NCBI RefSeq assembly: GCF_002947535.1
Contig: NZ_PUAP01000028.1
Coordinates: 1-52,578, forward strand
Direction: 5' to 3'
Length of the DNA stretch: 52,578 nt
Origin: Enterococcus mundtii
GTDB lineage: Bacteria; Bacillota; Bacilli; Lactobacillales; Enterococcaceae
Part shown: in pieces, positions 1 through 9,433 of the stretch
Layout: the number at the start of each line of letters is the position of its first letter
Numbering within the stretch: the stretch's first letter is position 1
The notes under the pieces: model-generated
The model's database searches: none
Seen by the model: the letters and a program-made list of their open reading frames with translations, nothing else
What the model was told of the DNA's origin: nothing
Made by a program: the position numbers and the translations under genes

Positions 1-41
1 TAATTCAATGGGTATTCTTCTATAAATAAAACATCAAGTGT

Positions 42-1553
42 TTAAAAATAGTTTGTATAGTTTGAGGTGGAAGTGGCTGAATTTAAATGGGTGATTCTAT
101 CCATTAGAAGCGTCCAGTCCTCTTGTGTAGGGATATTAGGTAAGCGGTGGATCGGACATGGGAAATCTTCTTTTAGATATAAATCATAGTTACAGATGAT
201 CAGGCTGGCTTGATGATCATTGATCTCTTTTTTTGTTACTGGTTGCTCGATCAAAAACTTGACTGAGATTTGTCGCAAGAAGAGTAATTCTGCTTCTTGA
301 ATGATATAATCGTCCATTGACGGACAACTTTGTAGCGCTACGATGACTCTAAGAGGTTGCTGTGACTTGATTCGCAAAATTGTTGCATGGAATGTGGTCA
401 AACTAGCTGCTAAATGATCAAGATGTGTAAATTCAAACATTGGATTTATTTTTAATCGCTCTAGCTGTTGGAACCAAAGATGATAAAGCTCTGGATATTT
501 TTCTTTCATTAGATCGATCAAAGTAACAGAAGTCATTTCATAAGACGGGCTCATCTTTGAAAGCAATCTAGTATTGATCAAAAAGGCTTCAATTTTATCT
601 AAAGCCCCATTATCTAACATTTGCTTAGGAAAAACTTGTAATAAAATACGTTGGACTGCATCGACCACCACTGCACCTTCTTGACAACGAAAAGCATATG
701 CTCGTTCTTCATCTAATCCTTGCCAATTTGAATAAGAGACACAATGTAAAAAAACAAGATATAGCCATAGCGATTCTGATTCAGGAATCGTTAGCTTGAA
801 GAGTGAAGAGTAATAGGATGCAATCAAATGTTCAATCAGTTGATAGCCTCGATTATTTTTAATTAAAGCGACCGTACTTTCTTTTAAGTGACAAAAGTTT
901 TTAGACTGCCCTCTAACTTTAGCGATCGATAACCAAAGTGAAAAACGAAAATGGCTAAAATGCAGGAAATTTATTCCGCTTTTTCGACCATGATCGATAA
1001 TGGTTTGCGCATGATGGTCGCTATCGGAATCGATGATCTGACTATCACCAAAGCTTGAATAAAAAGAGAAGAGTAAAAAACGAATATCCTCTTCTTTCCC
1101 GATGAAAGTGAGGGGGCCGGTTGCGATGGAAATGCGATATTCTTTTAGCACTTCGTTCATATGACGAATGATATTAAAAATTGAACTACGAGAGATCATC
1201 AAGTGTTCAGATAATTGTTCCGTGCTATAGGTTTTATCATGAAGCAATAAGTCCATCATACGATAAATGGTTGTATCTTTAGCTAGTAGAGTGATCACTG
1301 AATCGACAGAGATTTCTTGAGGATCAATTTGTAAGAATCCTTGTTCATTGTAAGTGATCTGAAAATCGATCTCAGGTAAGTTATGATTGATAATGTCGAT
1401 ATCTTTTCGTAAAGTTGGTTTTGATGTTCCTAACTTTTGAGATAAATCGCTGAGCGTTAAATTTTTACCTTGGTGCGTACGTATAAACTGTAATAAGTTA
1501 TACTGTCTTTTGAATTGATTATCTAATTGTAGTGTCATAGGTAAATTATTCAT
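42..1553 (-). CDS. Mga-family transcriptional regulator
   Basis: A 503-residue cytoplasmic DNA-binding regulator of the Mga/AtxA type. The N-terminal part holds two helix-turn-helix-like segments: about residues 32-56, with SDLSQKLGTSKPTLRKDI, and about residues 109-139, with TEQLSEHLMISRSSIFNII. A long helical region follows that resembles the PRD-like domains of Mga. Family knowledge: Mga-like proteins activate surface or virulence genes and often respond to sugar phosphorylation; the target here is unknown. It is divergent from the glycan-binding gene at 2153 across a very AT-rich 600-bp spacer. The start is preceded by a GAAAGG-type ribosome site. No membrane segment is seen. The family is fairly sure, the regulon is not. 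Confidence 0.8.
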   Translation of the reverse strand: MNNLPMTLQLDNQFKRQYNLLQFIRTHQGKNLTLSDLSQKLGTSKPTLRKDIDIINHNLPEIDFQITYNEQGFLQIDPQEISVDSVITLLAKDTTIYRMMDLLLHDKTYSTEQLSEHLMISRSSIFNIIRHMNEVLKEYRISIATGPLTFIGKEEDIRFLLFSFYSSFGDSQIIDSDSDHHAQTIIDHGRKSGINFLHFSHFRFSLWLSIAKVRGQSKNFCHLKESTVALIKNNRGYQLIEHLIASYYSSLFKLTIPESESLWLYLVFLHCVSYSNWQGLDEERAYAFRCQEGAVVVDAVQRILLQVFPKQMLDNGALDKIEAFLINTRLLSKMSPSYEMTSVTLIDLMKEKYPELYHLWFQQLERLKINPMFEFTHLDHLAASLTTFHATILRIKSQQPLRVIVALQSCPSMDDYIIQEAELLFLRQISVKFLIEQPVTKKEINDHQASLIICNYDLYLKEDFPCPIHRLPNIPTQEDWTLLMDRITHLNSATSTSNYTNYF

Positions 1554-2152
1554 AAGTGAAACCTTTCTTTAATTCAATTATAGGTGTTGAAAAATAAGTA
1601 CTCTCTAGAAAATAGAAATAAAGTTATTACTAATAGTGTATTAGTTATTTAAAATTTAATCAATCTTTTTATCATTATTTTCACATTTTTATTTAATTTT
1701 AGTGGACGATCAATAATTTACTAGGATTTTTTTAGATATTTTCTTTGTGAATTCTTGATTTATAGTGATAAATTCTATTTTCAAACTAAAGTAAATATTA
1801 TTTTAAATAGAAAAAACGTTATGTTGAATCAGTTGGTATATAAAATAAATAATGAATATTATTAGAGTTATGTAATGTTTTGTCATTATAAAAAGTTATT
1901 TATTTGTTTAATCTAATCTTATTTTAAATAAAAACTTATTTTATGTGGTATAAGCGCATATAGATTTATTCAGATGGGAAAGACTGATTTCTAGCAGTAG
2001 TAGAAAGTTTCGATTTAATAGTGTTAAGAGAGAGAAATATTTTGTAGTGAAATAAATAAAATTAAATTACTAAATATTTAGTAAAATAAATCGTTTTCTT
2101 TTCTTGTGAGTCACGTTATAATAGATAAAAATACTCACTAGGAGGTAGCGAA
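1554..2152. other. AT-rich divergent intergenic region
   Basis: This 599-bp spacer lies between the Mga-like regulator (leftward) and the glycan-binding gene (rightward). It is extremely AT-rich with many A/T tracts, and I found no credible gene. Only the right end holds recognisable sites: a perfect 18-bp palindrome at 2067-2084, the operator-like element at 2077-2098 and a TATAAT at 2117-2122. The left part probably carries the leftward promoter, and its A-tracts could be curved DNA suited to Mga-type binding; that is inference. Confidence 0.5.
2067..2122 (+). promoter_or_regulatory. Promoter and LacI/CcpA-like operator of the lyase operon
   Basis: TATAAT at 2117-2122 is a consensus -10 with no good -35. 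TTACTAAATATTTAGTAA (2067-2084) is a perfect palindrome. It overlaps AGTAAAATAAATCGTTTTC (2080-2098), which recurs in the same orientation with three mismatches at 6046-6064, in front of the second operon. The core AAA-W-CG-W-TTT with a central CG is typical of LacI-family sites. It sits where the -35 should be, so repression by the adjacent LacI-type regulator (4866-5921) is the simplest reading. Confidence 0.6.
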
Positions 2153-3001
2153 ATGACGAAGTTAACATTAGCGATTTATGATAAAGATGGCGTTCTAAGA
2201 AAGAATTTCCAAGGGGAAGAAGAAATTGAAAAAGATTTAATTGTGACAGCGGAAAAGTTTGTGCATTTGTCGATGAGAAAATTTGAGTACCAAGAAGGGG
2301 ATCAGATCATTGTTGAAACAGATGAGCCTGGGAGCTACTTATGGGTCAAACTTGATGAAACTTTAGAAAGCTCTCTTGTCTATCTACCAGGAAATAAATG
2401 GACGTATGAAGTTTCTTTTCGTTCTAATCGTATCAAAGCTAGACCGGAGACTCGTTTTTCTGGTGGACGTCATTATGTTAGTGTTCGTTGTGCGTCGGAA
2501 GATGAGGTGAAGATGTATCGTAACTTAGCATTGAATCCTCATGATCAAAAAGAAGAAACGGGTGCTTATCCGCATGCGAGTGCAAATGTGGAAACAAGAA
2601 ATGATGCCACTTTTTTTGCGTGTAATGCAATAGATGGCGTATACGCAAATCATTCTCATGGTTCATACCCGTTTCAATCTTGGGGCATCAATCAGCAAGC
2701 CGATGCAGCTTTGACAATTGATTTCGGACGAATGGTTCAATTGGATAAAGTGGTGTTCACGTGGCGCGCAGACTTTCCTCATGATAGTTACTGGACGAAT
2801 GTTACGATTCAGTTTGACGATGGAACAAGCGAAACATTTGCGACCGAGAAAACTGCTCGTCCACAACATTTTTCATTTCCAGCAAGAAAGACCAAATCTA
2901 TTCATTTTTGTGACCTTATCCAAGCAAATGATCCATCGCCGTTTCCTGCATTGACGCAAATTGAACTGTGGGGCATGAATGATCGACCAATGAAAGGATA
3001 A
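2153..3001 (+). CDS. Discoidin (F5/8 type C)-like glycan-binding protein
   Basis: A 282-residue protein with no signal peptide or membrane segment, so apparently cytoplasmic. Residues about 130-275 look like a galactose-binding-like/F5/8 type C fold (NLALNP, AIDG, QSWGIN, LTIDFG, TQIELWG). The first ~115 residues look like a separate beta-rich domain. It is translated from CTAGGAGGT, and the stop is 4 nt from the ATG of the heparinase-like lyase, so the two are an operon. It probably helps bind acidic oligosaccharide for the lyase; that function is inferred from position and fold only. Confidence 0.7.
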   Translation: MTKLTLAIYDKDGVLRKNFQGEEEIEKDLIVTAEKFVHLSMRKFEYQEGDQIIVETDEPGSYLWVKLDETLESSLVYLPGNKWTYEVSFRSNRIKARPETRFSGGRHYVSVRCASEDEVKMYRNLALNPHDQKEETGAYPHASANVETRNDATFFACNAIDGVYANHSHGSYPFQSWGINQQADAALTIDFGRMVQLDKVVFTWRADFPHDSYWTNVTIQFDDGTSETFATEKTARPQHFSFPARKTKSIHFCDLIQANDPSPFPALTQIELWGMNDRPMKG

Positions 3002-3004
3002 GCA

Positions 3005-4678
3005 ATGAAAAAACGTTTTTTGATGCAACTGTTGGAAGCAAAAAAGGAGTATCTTACGAATAAAGTAGTTCCGGAGTTGCCAGTTTCTGGATATAGAGAT
3101 TACTTGACGACTGGAGAACGATTGAGTTTTGAGAAGGCTTACTTTGCTAGGCGGAAACATGCTACTGTCTTGGCGTTATCCTTATTGCAAAAAAAAGAAG
3201 CCGAGGTAGTTGAGGGATTAGAACAAGTTTTGTGGGAGATCTGTAATGAGTATAGTTGGAGTTTACCAGCCCATTTACCAATTGAAGCGAACCACTTTCG
3301 TTTGGATGCCCCAACATGGATTGACTTATTTGCAGCTGAGACAGGTCAAATGTTAGCGGAGATAGTAAAGCTATTTAAGAAAGAATTATCTGAAACCTTG
3401 ACGTTTCGAATCCAGTCGGAAATCGATCGACGACTCTTCGTTCCTTTTGTAACAAAAACATGGCCGTTTGAATCATTTGAAAATAATTGGAGTGCGGTTG
3501 TAGGTAGTTCGATCGGTATGGCTGCCTTGGATATACTAGAAAAAGGCGTGGGTTTACAGGTGAAGATATTGATGAAGGTAGATCACTGTATGGCGTCTTA
3601 TTTACGTAGTTTTGGTGTGGATGGTGCATGTGAAGAGGGTGTCAGTTATTGGGCATACGGGTTTGGTTATTATATTTATTTTGCAGAAAAATACCAACAA
3701 GTTTATGATGATGACCGCTATCTGGTGGATGATAAAGTAAAAAAAATCGCGGTTTTCCCTAATTATGTGATGATCGCTGAAACAGAGGCTATACCGTTTT
3801 CCGACTACCACCCAGCGGACTTACCAAGTGGATTATTGAGTTTCTGTCAGAAAAGGTTCCATGTCGCAATTCCCGAAGTTAGGATGATCAATGACTTAGA
3901 TTTTGATCCTTGCTATCGTTTTGCTCCATTATTACGTAATTTACTCTGGTCAAAAAGACATATTGTGAATGATCAAAAAGAAGTCCTTCATTATTTCGAG
4001 GATGTAGCATGGGGCGTTCTTCAATCTACAAAGGAAAATCTGGTGTTTGCAGCAAAAGGAGGACGAAATGATGAAAGTCATAATCACTTGGACATCGGTC
4101 ATTTCGTATTTGGCACGAAAGAAGACTTATTTCTTACCGATCTTGGAGCGGGAGAATATACAAAGGATTATTTTGACGAAGAAAAACGCTATCGTCTATT
4201 AGTCAACAGCGCACTTGGACATAGCATTCCTATCATTGCGAACAATTACCAATTACCTGGAGCTGTTTCAGCGGAACATACGAGTTTTCAATCAACGAGA
4301 ACTGGTGGAGTCTTCAAGACAGAATTGGCTTCCACGTATCCTTCGCAGATAGGACTACTCCAGATGGATCGGACATTAGAAGTGGATCGTTTGAAACGAC
4401 AAATTTTGTTGAGGGATGCGTTTAAATTCGCAAAAGAAAATCAGTTAGTCATTGAAAATTTTATAACGACGAATCCAGTGGAAGTTAAGGGAAAAACGGT
4501 GTGTATAGTAGGGGCAAAAGAAAAGTGTGAGATGTATTTTTCAGAACCTGTCCAATTGATTAAAGAGACTTATTTCGATCACTATGGTCAAAAGAATGAA
4601 GCTACGTTGATCCAAGCGACCTACGAGTTGCAAAGAGAAGAAACGATCCAAATCGAGATCGCGATCAAAAGTAAATGA
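3005..4678 (+). CDS. Heparinase II/III-like polysaccharide lyase
   Basis: A 557-residue protein with the architecture of heparinase II/III-like lyases: an alpha-helical N-terminal half and a beta-rich C-terminal half. The hallmark is the SHNHLDIGHFVFG stretch near residues 358-370, matching the conserved D/H-x-G-H region. Family enzymes cleave uronic-acid-containing polysaccharides by beta-elimination, giving oligosaccharides with a 4,5-unsaturated uronate. That is the substrate of the GH88 hydrolase encoded at 8266. There is no signal peptide, so it should act inside the cell on imported oligosaccharides. The exact polymer (hyaluronan, heparin/heparan, alginate-like or plant glycuronan) cannot be read from sequence. 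It is followed by a hairpin element acting as terminator. Confidence 0.85.
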   Translation: MKKRFLMQLLEAKKEYLTNKVVPELPVSGYRDYLTTGERLSFEKAYFARRKHATVLALSLLQKKEAEVVEGLEQVLWEICNEYSWSLPAHLPIEANHFRLDAPTWIDLFAAETGQMLAEIVKLFKKELSETLTFRIQSEIDRRLFVPFVTKTWPFESFENNWSAVVGSSIGMAALDILEKGVGLQVKILMKVDHCMASYLRSFGVDGACEEGVSYWAYGFGYYIYFAEKYQQVYDDDRYLVDDKVKKIAVFPNYVMIAETEAIPFSDYHPADLPSGLLSFCQKRFHVAIPEVRMINDLDFDPCYRFAPLLRNLLWSKRHIVNDQKEVLHYFEDVAWGVLQSTKENLVFAAKGGRNDESHNHLDIGHFVFGTKEDLFLTDLGAGEYTKDYFDEEKRYRLLVNSALGHSIPIIANNYQLPGAVSAEHTSFQSTRTGGVFKTELASTYPSQIGLLQMDRTLEVDRLKRQILLRDAFKFAKENQLVIENFITTNPVEVKGKTVCIVGAKEKCEMYFSEPVQLIKETYFDHYGQKNEATLIQATYELQREETIQIEIAIKSK

Positions 4679-4769
4679 GAAAAAAGGAGAGCGTCTTCAG
4701 CAATAAACGTGTGACTTGTTCAAAGTAGAAGAGGTTGTGACTCGCGCATCTGCGAAACCGAATAAATGG

Positions 4770-4865
4770 TATTTCAGAAGCAAGTCCTTCGTAAATAAGC
4801 TAGAAAACCCAAAAGTTTGAAAAATTCGGGTTTTCTAGCTTATTTCTCGGAAGTACATATTTCTA

Positions 4866-4866
<1 letters not shown>
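4770..4866. repeat. Hairpin repeat element, copy 1 (bidirectional terminator)
   Basis: An imperfect palindrome between the convergent lyase and lacI genes. The inner stem is a perfect 18-bp inverted repeat, 4793-4810 with 4828-4845. Outer arms contain CAGAAGCAAGTCCTTCG on the left and the inverse on the right (CTCGGAAGTACATATTTCT). These outer arms match the arms of the elements at 45871-45976 and 51015-51119, while the inner stem differs. It probably terminates transcription in both directions. Confidence 0.7.
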
Positions 4867-5951
<1,085 letters not shown>

Positions 5952-6015
5952 TTATAGTATAGGTAATTTCAGTAAAAAGGCAAGTAAAAATGTTTATTTT
6001 TTTACCAAAAAAATG

Positions 6016-6043
6016 TTGACTTTTTACTAATTTTAGGTAAAAT
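6016..6043 (+). promoter_or_regulatory. Promoter of the uptake/GH88 operon
   Basis: TTGACT (6016-6021) and TAAAAT (6038-6043) are separated by 16 bp, a good sigma-A promoter. Half-sites TTTACTAA (6023-6030) and TTTAGTAAA (6043-6051) form an inverted repeat across the spacer and -10. The operator-like element at 6043-6064 lies just downstream. Confidence 0.65.
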
Positions 6044-6064
6044 TTAGTAAAAGAAAACGATTTC
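6043..6064 (+). promoter_or_regulatory. LacI/CcpA-like operator
   Basis: AGTAAAAGAAAACGATTTC (6046-6064) matches the element at 2080-2098 at 16 of 19 positions in the same orientation, and TTT immediately before it is shared too. AGAAAACGATTTCA (6052-6065) also fits the CcpA cre consensus at 13 of 14 positions. So both pathway-specific repression and catabolite repression are possible, and sequence alone does not separate them. Confidence 0.6.
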
Positions 6065-6081
6065 AGTGGGAGGGTAGAACA

Positions 6082-6549
6082 ATCAAACGATTTCTATTCA
6101 AGTTACAAATCATTCTTATCGTGAGTTTCTGTACTGGATGTCAAATAAATAGTCGACAGCAAGAGAAGGCTTTTGAGGATCAAATCAAAGAAGAAATCCA
6201 GCAAAAGGCGCATGTTTTTACTGAAAAAGAATATCAGTCAGCAGAGGTCCCTTTGCATCAGTGGGTAAAAATCGAAGGAAAAATTATTCAATCAGATGGA
6301 CAAAAACAAATAGAAAAGGGCGATCGCTTTATTCTTAGGAGTGGTTCAAGTGATTACCAAGTGTTCAATGAACAAGCAACAACAATCAATGTGGGCGATG
6401 AAGTGATCGTTTACGGAGAATATTATGGGTTTATCAAAGGAATACTAATCGAAAGGAAGAACCTACATGCAACAATTTCGTACGAAAAAACAATGGCAAG
6501 AAAATTTTCAACAGTTGATGGCGCCTTTACGTCCTTACTACAAAAATGA
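6082..6549 (+). CDS. Small lipoprotein, apparent ATC start
   Basis: No ATG, GTG or TTG start has a ribosome site here. GGGAGGG at 6068-6074 lies 7 nt before ATC at 6082. From there the frame opens with KRFLFKLQIILIVSFCTGCQ, a lipoprotein signal with Cys20 as lipidation site. A GTG at 6121 would delete the signal and has no ribosome site. The mature part (about 135 residues) is charged, with a beta-rich segment (WVKIEGKIIQ, DEVIVYGEYYG) that could be OB-fold-like; function unknown. It opens the import/GH88 operon. Its last 28 codons overlap the next gene by 83 nt in another frame, so the natural C-terminus may have been shorter. Confidence 0.55.
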   Translation: MKRFLFKLQIILIVSFCTGCQINSRQQEKAFEDQIKEEIQQKAHVFTEKEYQSAEVPLHQWVKIEGKIIQSDGQKQIEKGDRFILRSGSSDYQVFNEQATTINVGDEVIVYGEYYGFIKGILIERKNLHATISYEKTMARKFSTVDGAFTSLLQK

Positions 6550-8254
6550 GCCGGGTAAATTAAAATTAGGAACACATGGGACGGTCTATTCGGAGGCAAT
6601 AAGGGAAGTCGAAGCATTTTTACGTCCACTATGGGGATTTGGTCCTTATCTAGTCGATGAAGATGACGATGAATTAGTATCGGATTATTTAAATGGGATC
6701 ATCGCAGGAACTGATCCACAGAGTGATGAGTATTGGGGGACAGTAACAGACTACGACCAGTTGATTGTCGAGATGGCTTCAATAAGTACGACGTTGCTTT
6801 TGAATCCTAAAAAAATCTGGGGACGTTTATCTTCGATTGAGCAGACGAACCTTGCAGACTGGTTATTCACAGTGAATACACGTAAAATCCCTAAAAACAA
6901 TTGGTATTTCTTCCGTATATTAGTGAATATCGCATTGAAAAAATGTGGCAAGCCCTACTCGCAGCAACAAATCGATCAAGATTTTGAAGTGATCGAGCAT
7001 TTTTATAATGGCAATGGTTGGTATTTTGATGGGGCAGATACGCAATATGATTACTACGTCTCGTTTGCGATCCATTATTACAGCTTAGTATATGCCCATT
7101 TTATGGCAGAGGAAGATCCAGTCCGCACAAAACGGATCAAAGAACGCGCCGTTCTTTTTGCCCAAACATTTAAATATTGGTTTGATGCAAATGGCGAAGC
7201 ATTACCTTTTGGTCGTAGCTTGACTTATCGCTTTGCCCAAGCGAGCTTTTTCAGTGCATTGGTGTTTGCGAATGTGGAAGCACTCCCTTGGGGTGAAATC
7301 AAAGGGTTGCTTAGTCGTCATTTAGAAAATTGGATGGATAAAGAGATTTTCTCGACAGATGGCATACTAACGGTTGGATATCATTATCAAAATCTAGTGT
7401 TTGGAGAAGGGTATAATGGACCAGGTTCTCCTTATTGGGCAATGAAGAGCTTTCTCTTATTGGCTGTACCTGATGAGCATCCTTACTGGCAAGCAGAAGT
7501 ACGTCCGCTACAAATCGAAGAAAAGACGCTAGCGTTGCCGGAAAGTAAAAATTTTTATCAGTATAATCAGTCATTAACACATCTACAAGCTTTCCCAGCT
7601 GGGCAGTTTGTCAATCAGCAAAGCTTCCCACATGCCAAATATAGTAAATTCGTCTATTCAACACGTTTCGGTTTCAGTGTCCCAAAATCTGATTATTGGT
7701 ATTACGAAGGTGCCTATGATAGCACGTTGGCTTTGGCAAAAGATGGTCACTATTTCCGTCCAAAAGGGTTAGACCTTGATTTCTCCATTCTACCTGATCG
7801 TATCATCCATGAATGGTCTCCTTGGGAAGACGTCAAAATCCGTTCGACGATCATTCCATTGGAAAACTGTCACGTCAGAGTCCATGAAATTGACACAACT
7901 GCTCCTATACAAGCACATGATGGAGGTTTTAGTGTCCCTCTCGAACAGACTTTACCAAAAGCAGATGCGTTAAGTATCGAAGCAAAAACAAGTATCGGAA
8001 TATCGAAGATCGAAGGAATCATCGGATATGAAAAAGCAGATGTCGTGCGAACAGAACCGAATACGAATCTCTTTTACCCTCGTACGATGTTACCTTTTGT
8101 CTCAGCTGAGATTGCCTCAGGCAAACACTTGCTTGTGTCCCTTGTTTCAGGGACTTTACCGGATGAAACAGTAATCCAGCCAGTTATTGAGCAAAAAGGA
8201 CAAAAATTACTGATCCAACAAAAGAATCAAACGATCGAACTGACGATTAGATAA
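6467..8254 (+). CDS. DUF2264-domain protein (probable glycan-active enzyme)
   Basis: A 595-residue soluble protein matching the DUF2264 family. The N-terminal two thirds look like an (alpha/alpha) barrel with many aromatic residues (NGNGWYFDGADTQYDYY around residues 183-199; EGYNGPGSPYWAMKSF around 315-330), and the C-terminal part is beta-rich. I recall DUF2264 proteins being placed among beta-glucuronidase-like glycoside hydrolases (GH154), with moderate certainty. Start supported by GAAAGGAAG. Its position between the lipoprotein and the GH88 gene suggests a role in trimming uronate oligosaccharides in the cytoplasm. Length is near the family norm. Confidence 0.8.
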   Translation: MQQFRTKKQWQENFQQLMAPLRPYYKNEPGKLKLGTHGTVYSEAIREVEAFLRPLWGFGPYLVDEDDDELVSDYLNGIIAGTDPQSDEYWGTVTDYDQLIVEMASISTTLLLNPKKIWGRLSSIEQTNLADWLFTVNTRKIPKNNWYFFRILVNIALKKCGKPYSQQQIDQDFEVIEHFYNGNGWYFDGADTQYDYYVSFAIHYYSLVYAHFMAEEDPVRTKRIKERAVLFAQTFKYWFDANGEALPFGRSLTYRFAQASFFSALVFANVEALPWGEIKGLLSRHLENWMDKEIFSTDGILTVGYHYQNLVFGEGYNGPGSPYWAMKSFLLLAVPDEHPYWQAEVRPLQIEEKTLALPESKNFYQYNQSLTHLQAFPAGQFVNQQSFPHAKYSKFVYSTRFGFSVPKSDYWYYEGAYDSTLALAKDGHYFRPKGLDLDFSILPDRIIHEWSPWEDVKIRSTIIPLENCHVRVHEIDTTAPIQAHDGGFSVPLEQTLPKADALSIEAKTSIGISKIEGIIGYEKADVVRTEPNTNLFYPRTMLPFVSAEIASGKHLLVSLVSGTLPDETVIQPVIEQKGQKLLIQQKNQTIELTIR

Positions 8255-8265
8255 TGGAGGTAGGA

Positions 8266-9399
8266 ATGACACAATTGGAATGGTTGACACATGAAATCGA
8301 CTTTGTAACTGATAAAGTCAAAAAAAATCTGACACTTTTTCAAGATACCGTACCACCTGCTGCGAGCGTAGACCTTGTCTACGTTCCAGAGGAAAACACA
8401 GATTGGACAGCTAGTTTTTGGATAGGCATGCTCTTTTTAGTAAAAGAACTGACGAAAGATCCAGCGGTCGATGCAACGATTGAAAAACAACTGGCATCTT
8501 TTCGCCAACGCCTTGAAAAAGATATTGCGCTTGAAACACATGATATCGGCTTTTTATACACACTCTCAGCAGTCGCTGATTATCAAGTGAACCGGCGGGA
8601 ATCTTCAAAGGAGTTAGCGATCCAAGCAGCAGATCGGTTGATGAAGCGTTATGACGTTAAGACACAGATCATCCAAGCTTGGGGAGATTTGAAGGATGAG
8701 CACCAACGGGGGCGTATGATCATTGATTGCTTGATGAACTTACCGCTTCTGTATTTTGCTTCTAATATGACGGGAGAGAGCAGTTACAAAGAAGCTGCCT
8801 ATGCCCATGCCAAACAAACACAACGTTACATCGTTCGTGATAATTTTACGACATACCATACGTATTATTTTGATCCGAAAACTGGCGAAGCAATCGGTGG
8901 CAAGACACAACAAGGGTTTGCAGATGATTCTTGCTGGGCACGTGGTCAAGCTTGGGGGATTTATGGGTTTACATTGAGTTACAATCATACGGGCGATTAC
9001 ACGTTTTTAGAAACAGCTAAAAAGTTAGCTGACTATTTCATTGATTGCTTACCGGAAGACAATATCTGTTATTGGGATTTAGTGTTTCATGATGGCAGTG
9101 GTGAAGAAAGGGATACTTCGGCTGCTGCAATCGCTGTGTGTGGTTTATTGGAACTGGCGAAGCAACTACCATTAAGCGATCCGAAAAAGGAAGAGTATCA
9201 AACTGTTGCTATCGCAATTATGAAAACGTTATCAACTAATTATACAAGTGTGGATTCGCCACAATCGAACGGCTTGTTACTTGAAGGAGTCTATGACAAA
9301 AAATCAAACAAAGGAGTGAAGGAGTGCATGATCTGGGGGGATTACTACTATGTGGAAGCCCTGATAAGACTGAAAACAGTTTGGTACAGTTACTGGTAA
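8266..9399 (+). CDS. GH88 unsaturated glucuronyl hydrolase
   Basis: Removes the 4,5-unsaturated uronate from the non-reducing end of lyase products by hydration of the double bond. I chose the ATG at 8266, because GGAGG at 8256-8260 precedes it by 5 nt; the ATG at 8254 overlaps the previous stop and lies inside the ribosome site. From this start the protein has 377 residues. Asp93 (ETHDIGFLY) and Asp154 (RMIIDCLMN) are 61 residues apart, the same spacing as the catalytic Asp88/Asp149 of characterised UGL. ARGQAWGIYG is also typical. No signal peptide: cytoplasmic. It completes the lyase step catalysed by the 3005-4678 product. Confidence 0.92.
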   Translation: MTQLEWLTHEIDFVTDKVKKNLTLFQDTVPPAASVDLVYVPEENTDWTASFWIGMLFLVKELTKDPAVDATIEKQLASFRQRLEKDIALETHDIGFLYTLSAVADYQVNRRESSKELAIQAADRLMKRYDVKTQIIQAWGDLKDEHQRGRMIIDCLMNLPLLYFASNMTGESSYKEAAYAHAKQTQRYIVRDNFTTYHTYYFDPKTGEAIGGKTQQGFADDSCWARGQAWGIYGFTLSYNHTGDYTFLETAKKLADYFIDCLPEDNICYWDLVFHDGSGEERDTSAAAIAVCGLLELAKQLPLSDPKKEEYQTVAIAIMKTLSTNYTSVDSPQSNGLLLEGVYDKKSNKGVKECMIWGDYYYVEALIRLKTVWYSYW

Positions 9400-9433
9400 A
9401 ACTACGATTAAATGAAATGGAGGGAATTGGAAC

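Noticed and set aside
8254-8265. ATG at 8254 as GH88 start
   Set aside because: It overlaps the previous stop and its first codons are the ribosome site for ATG 8266.
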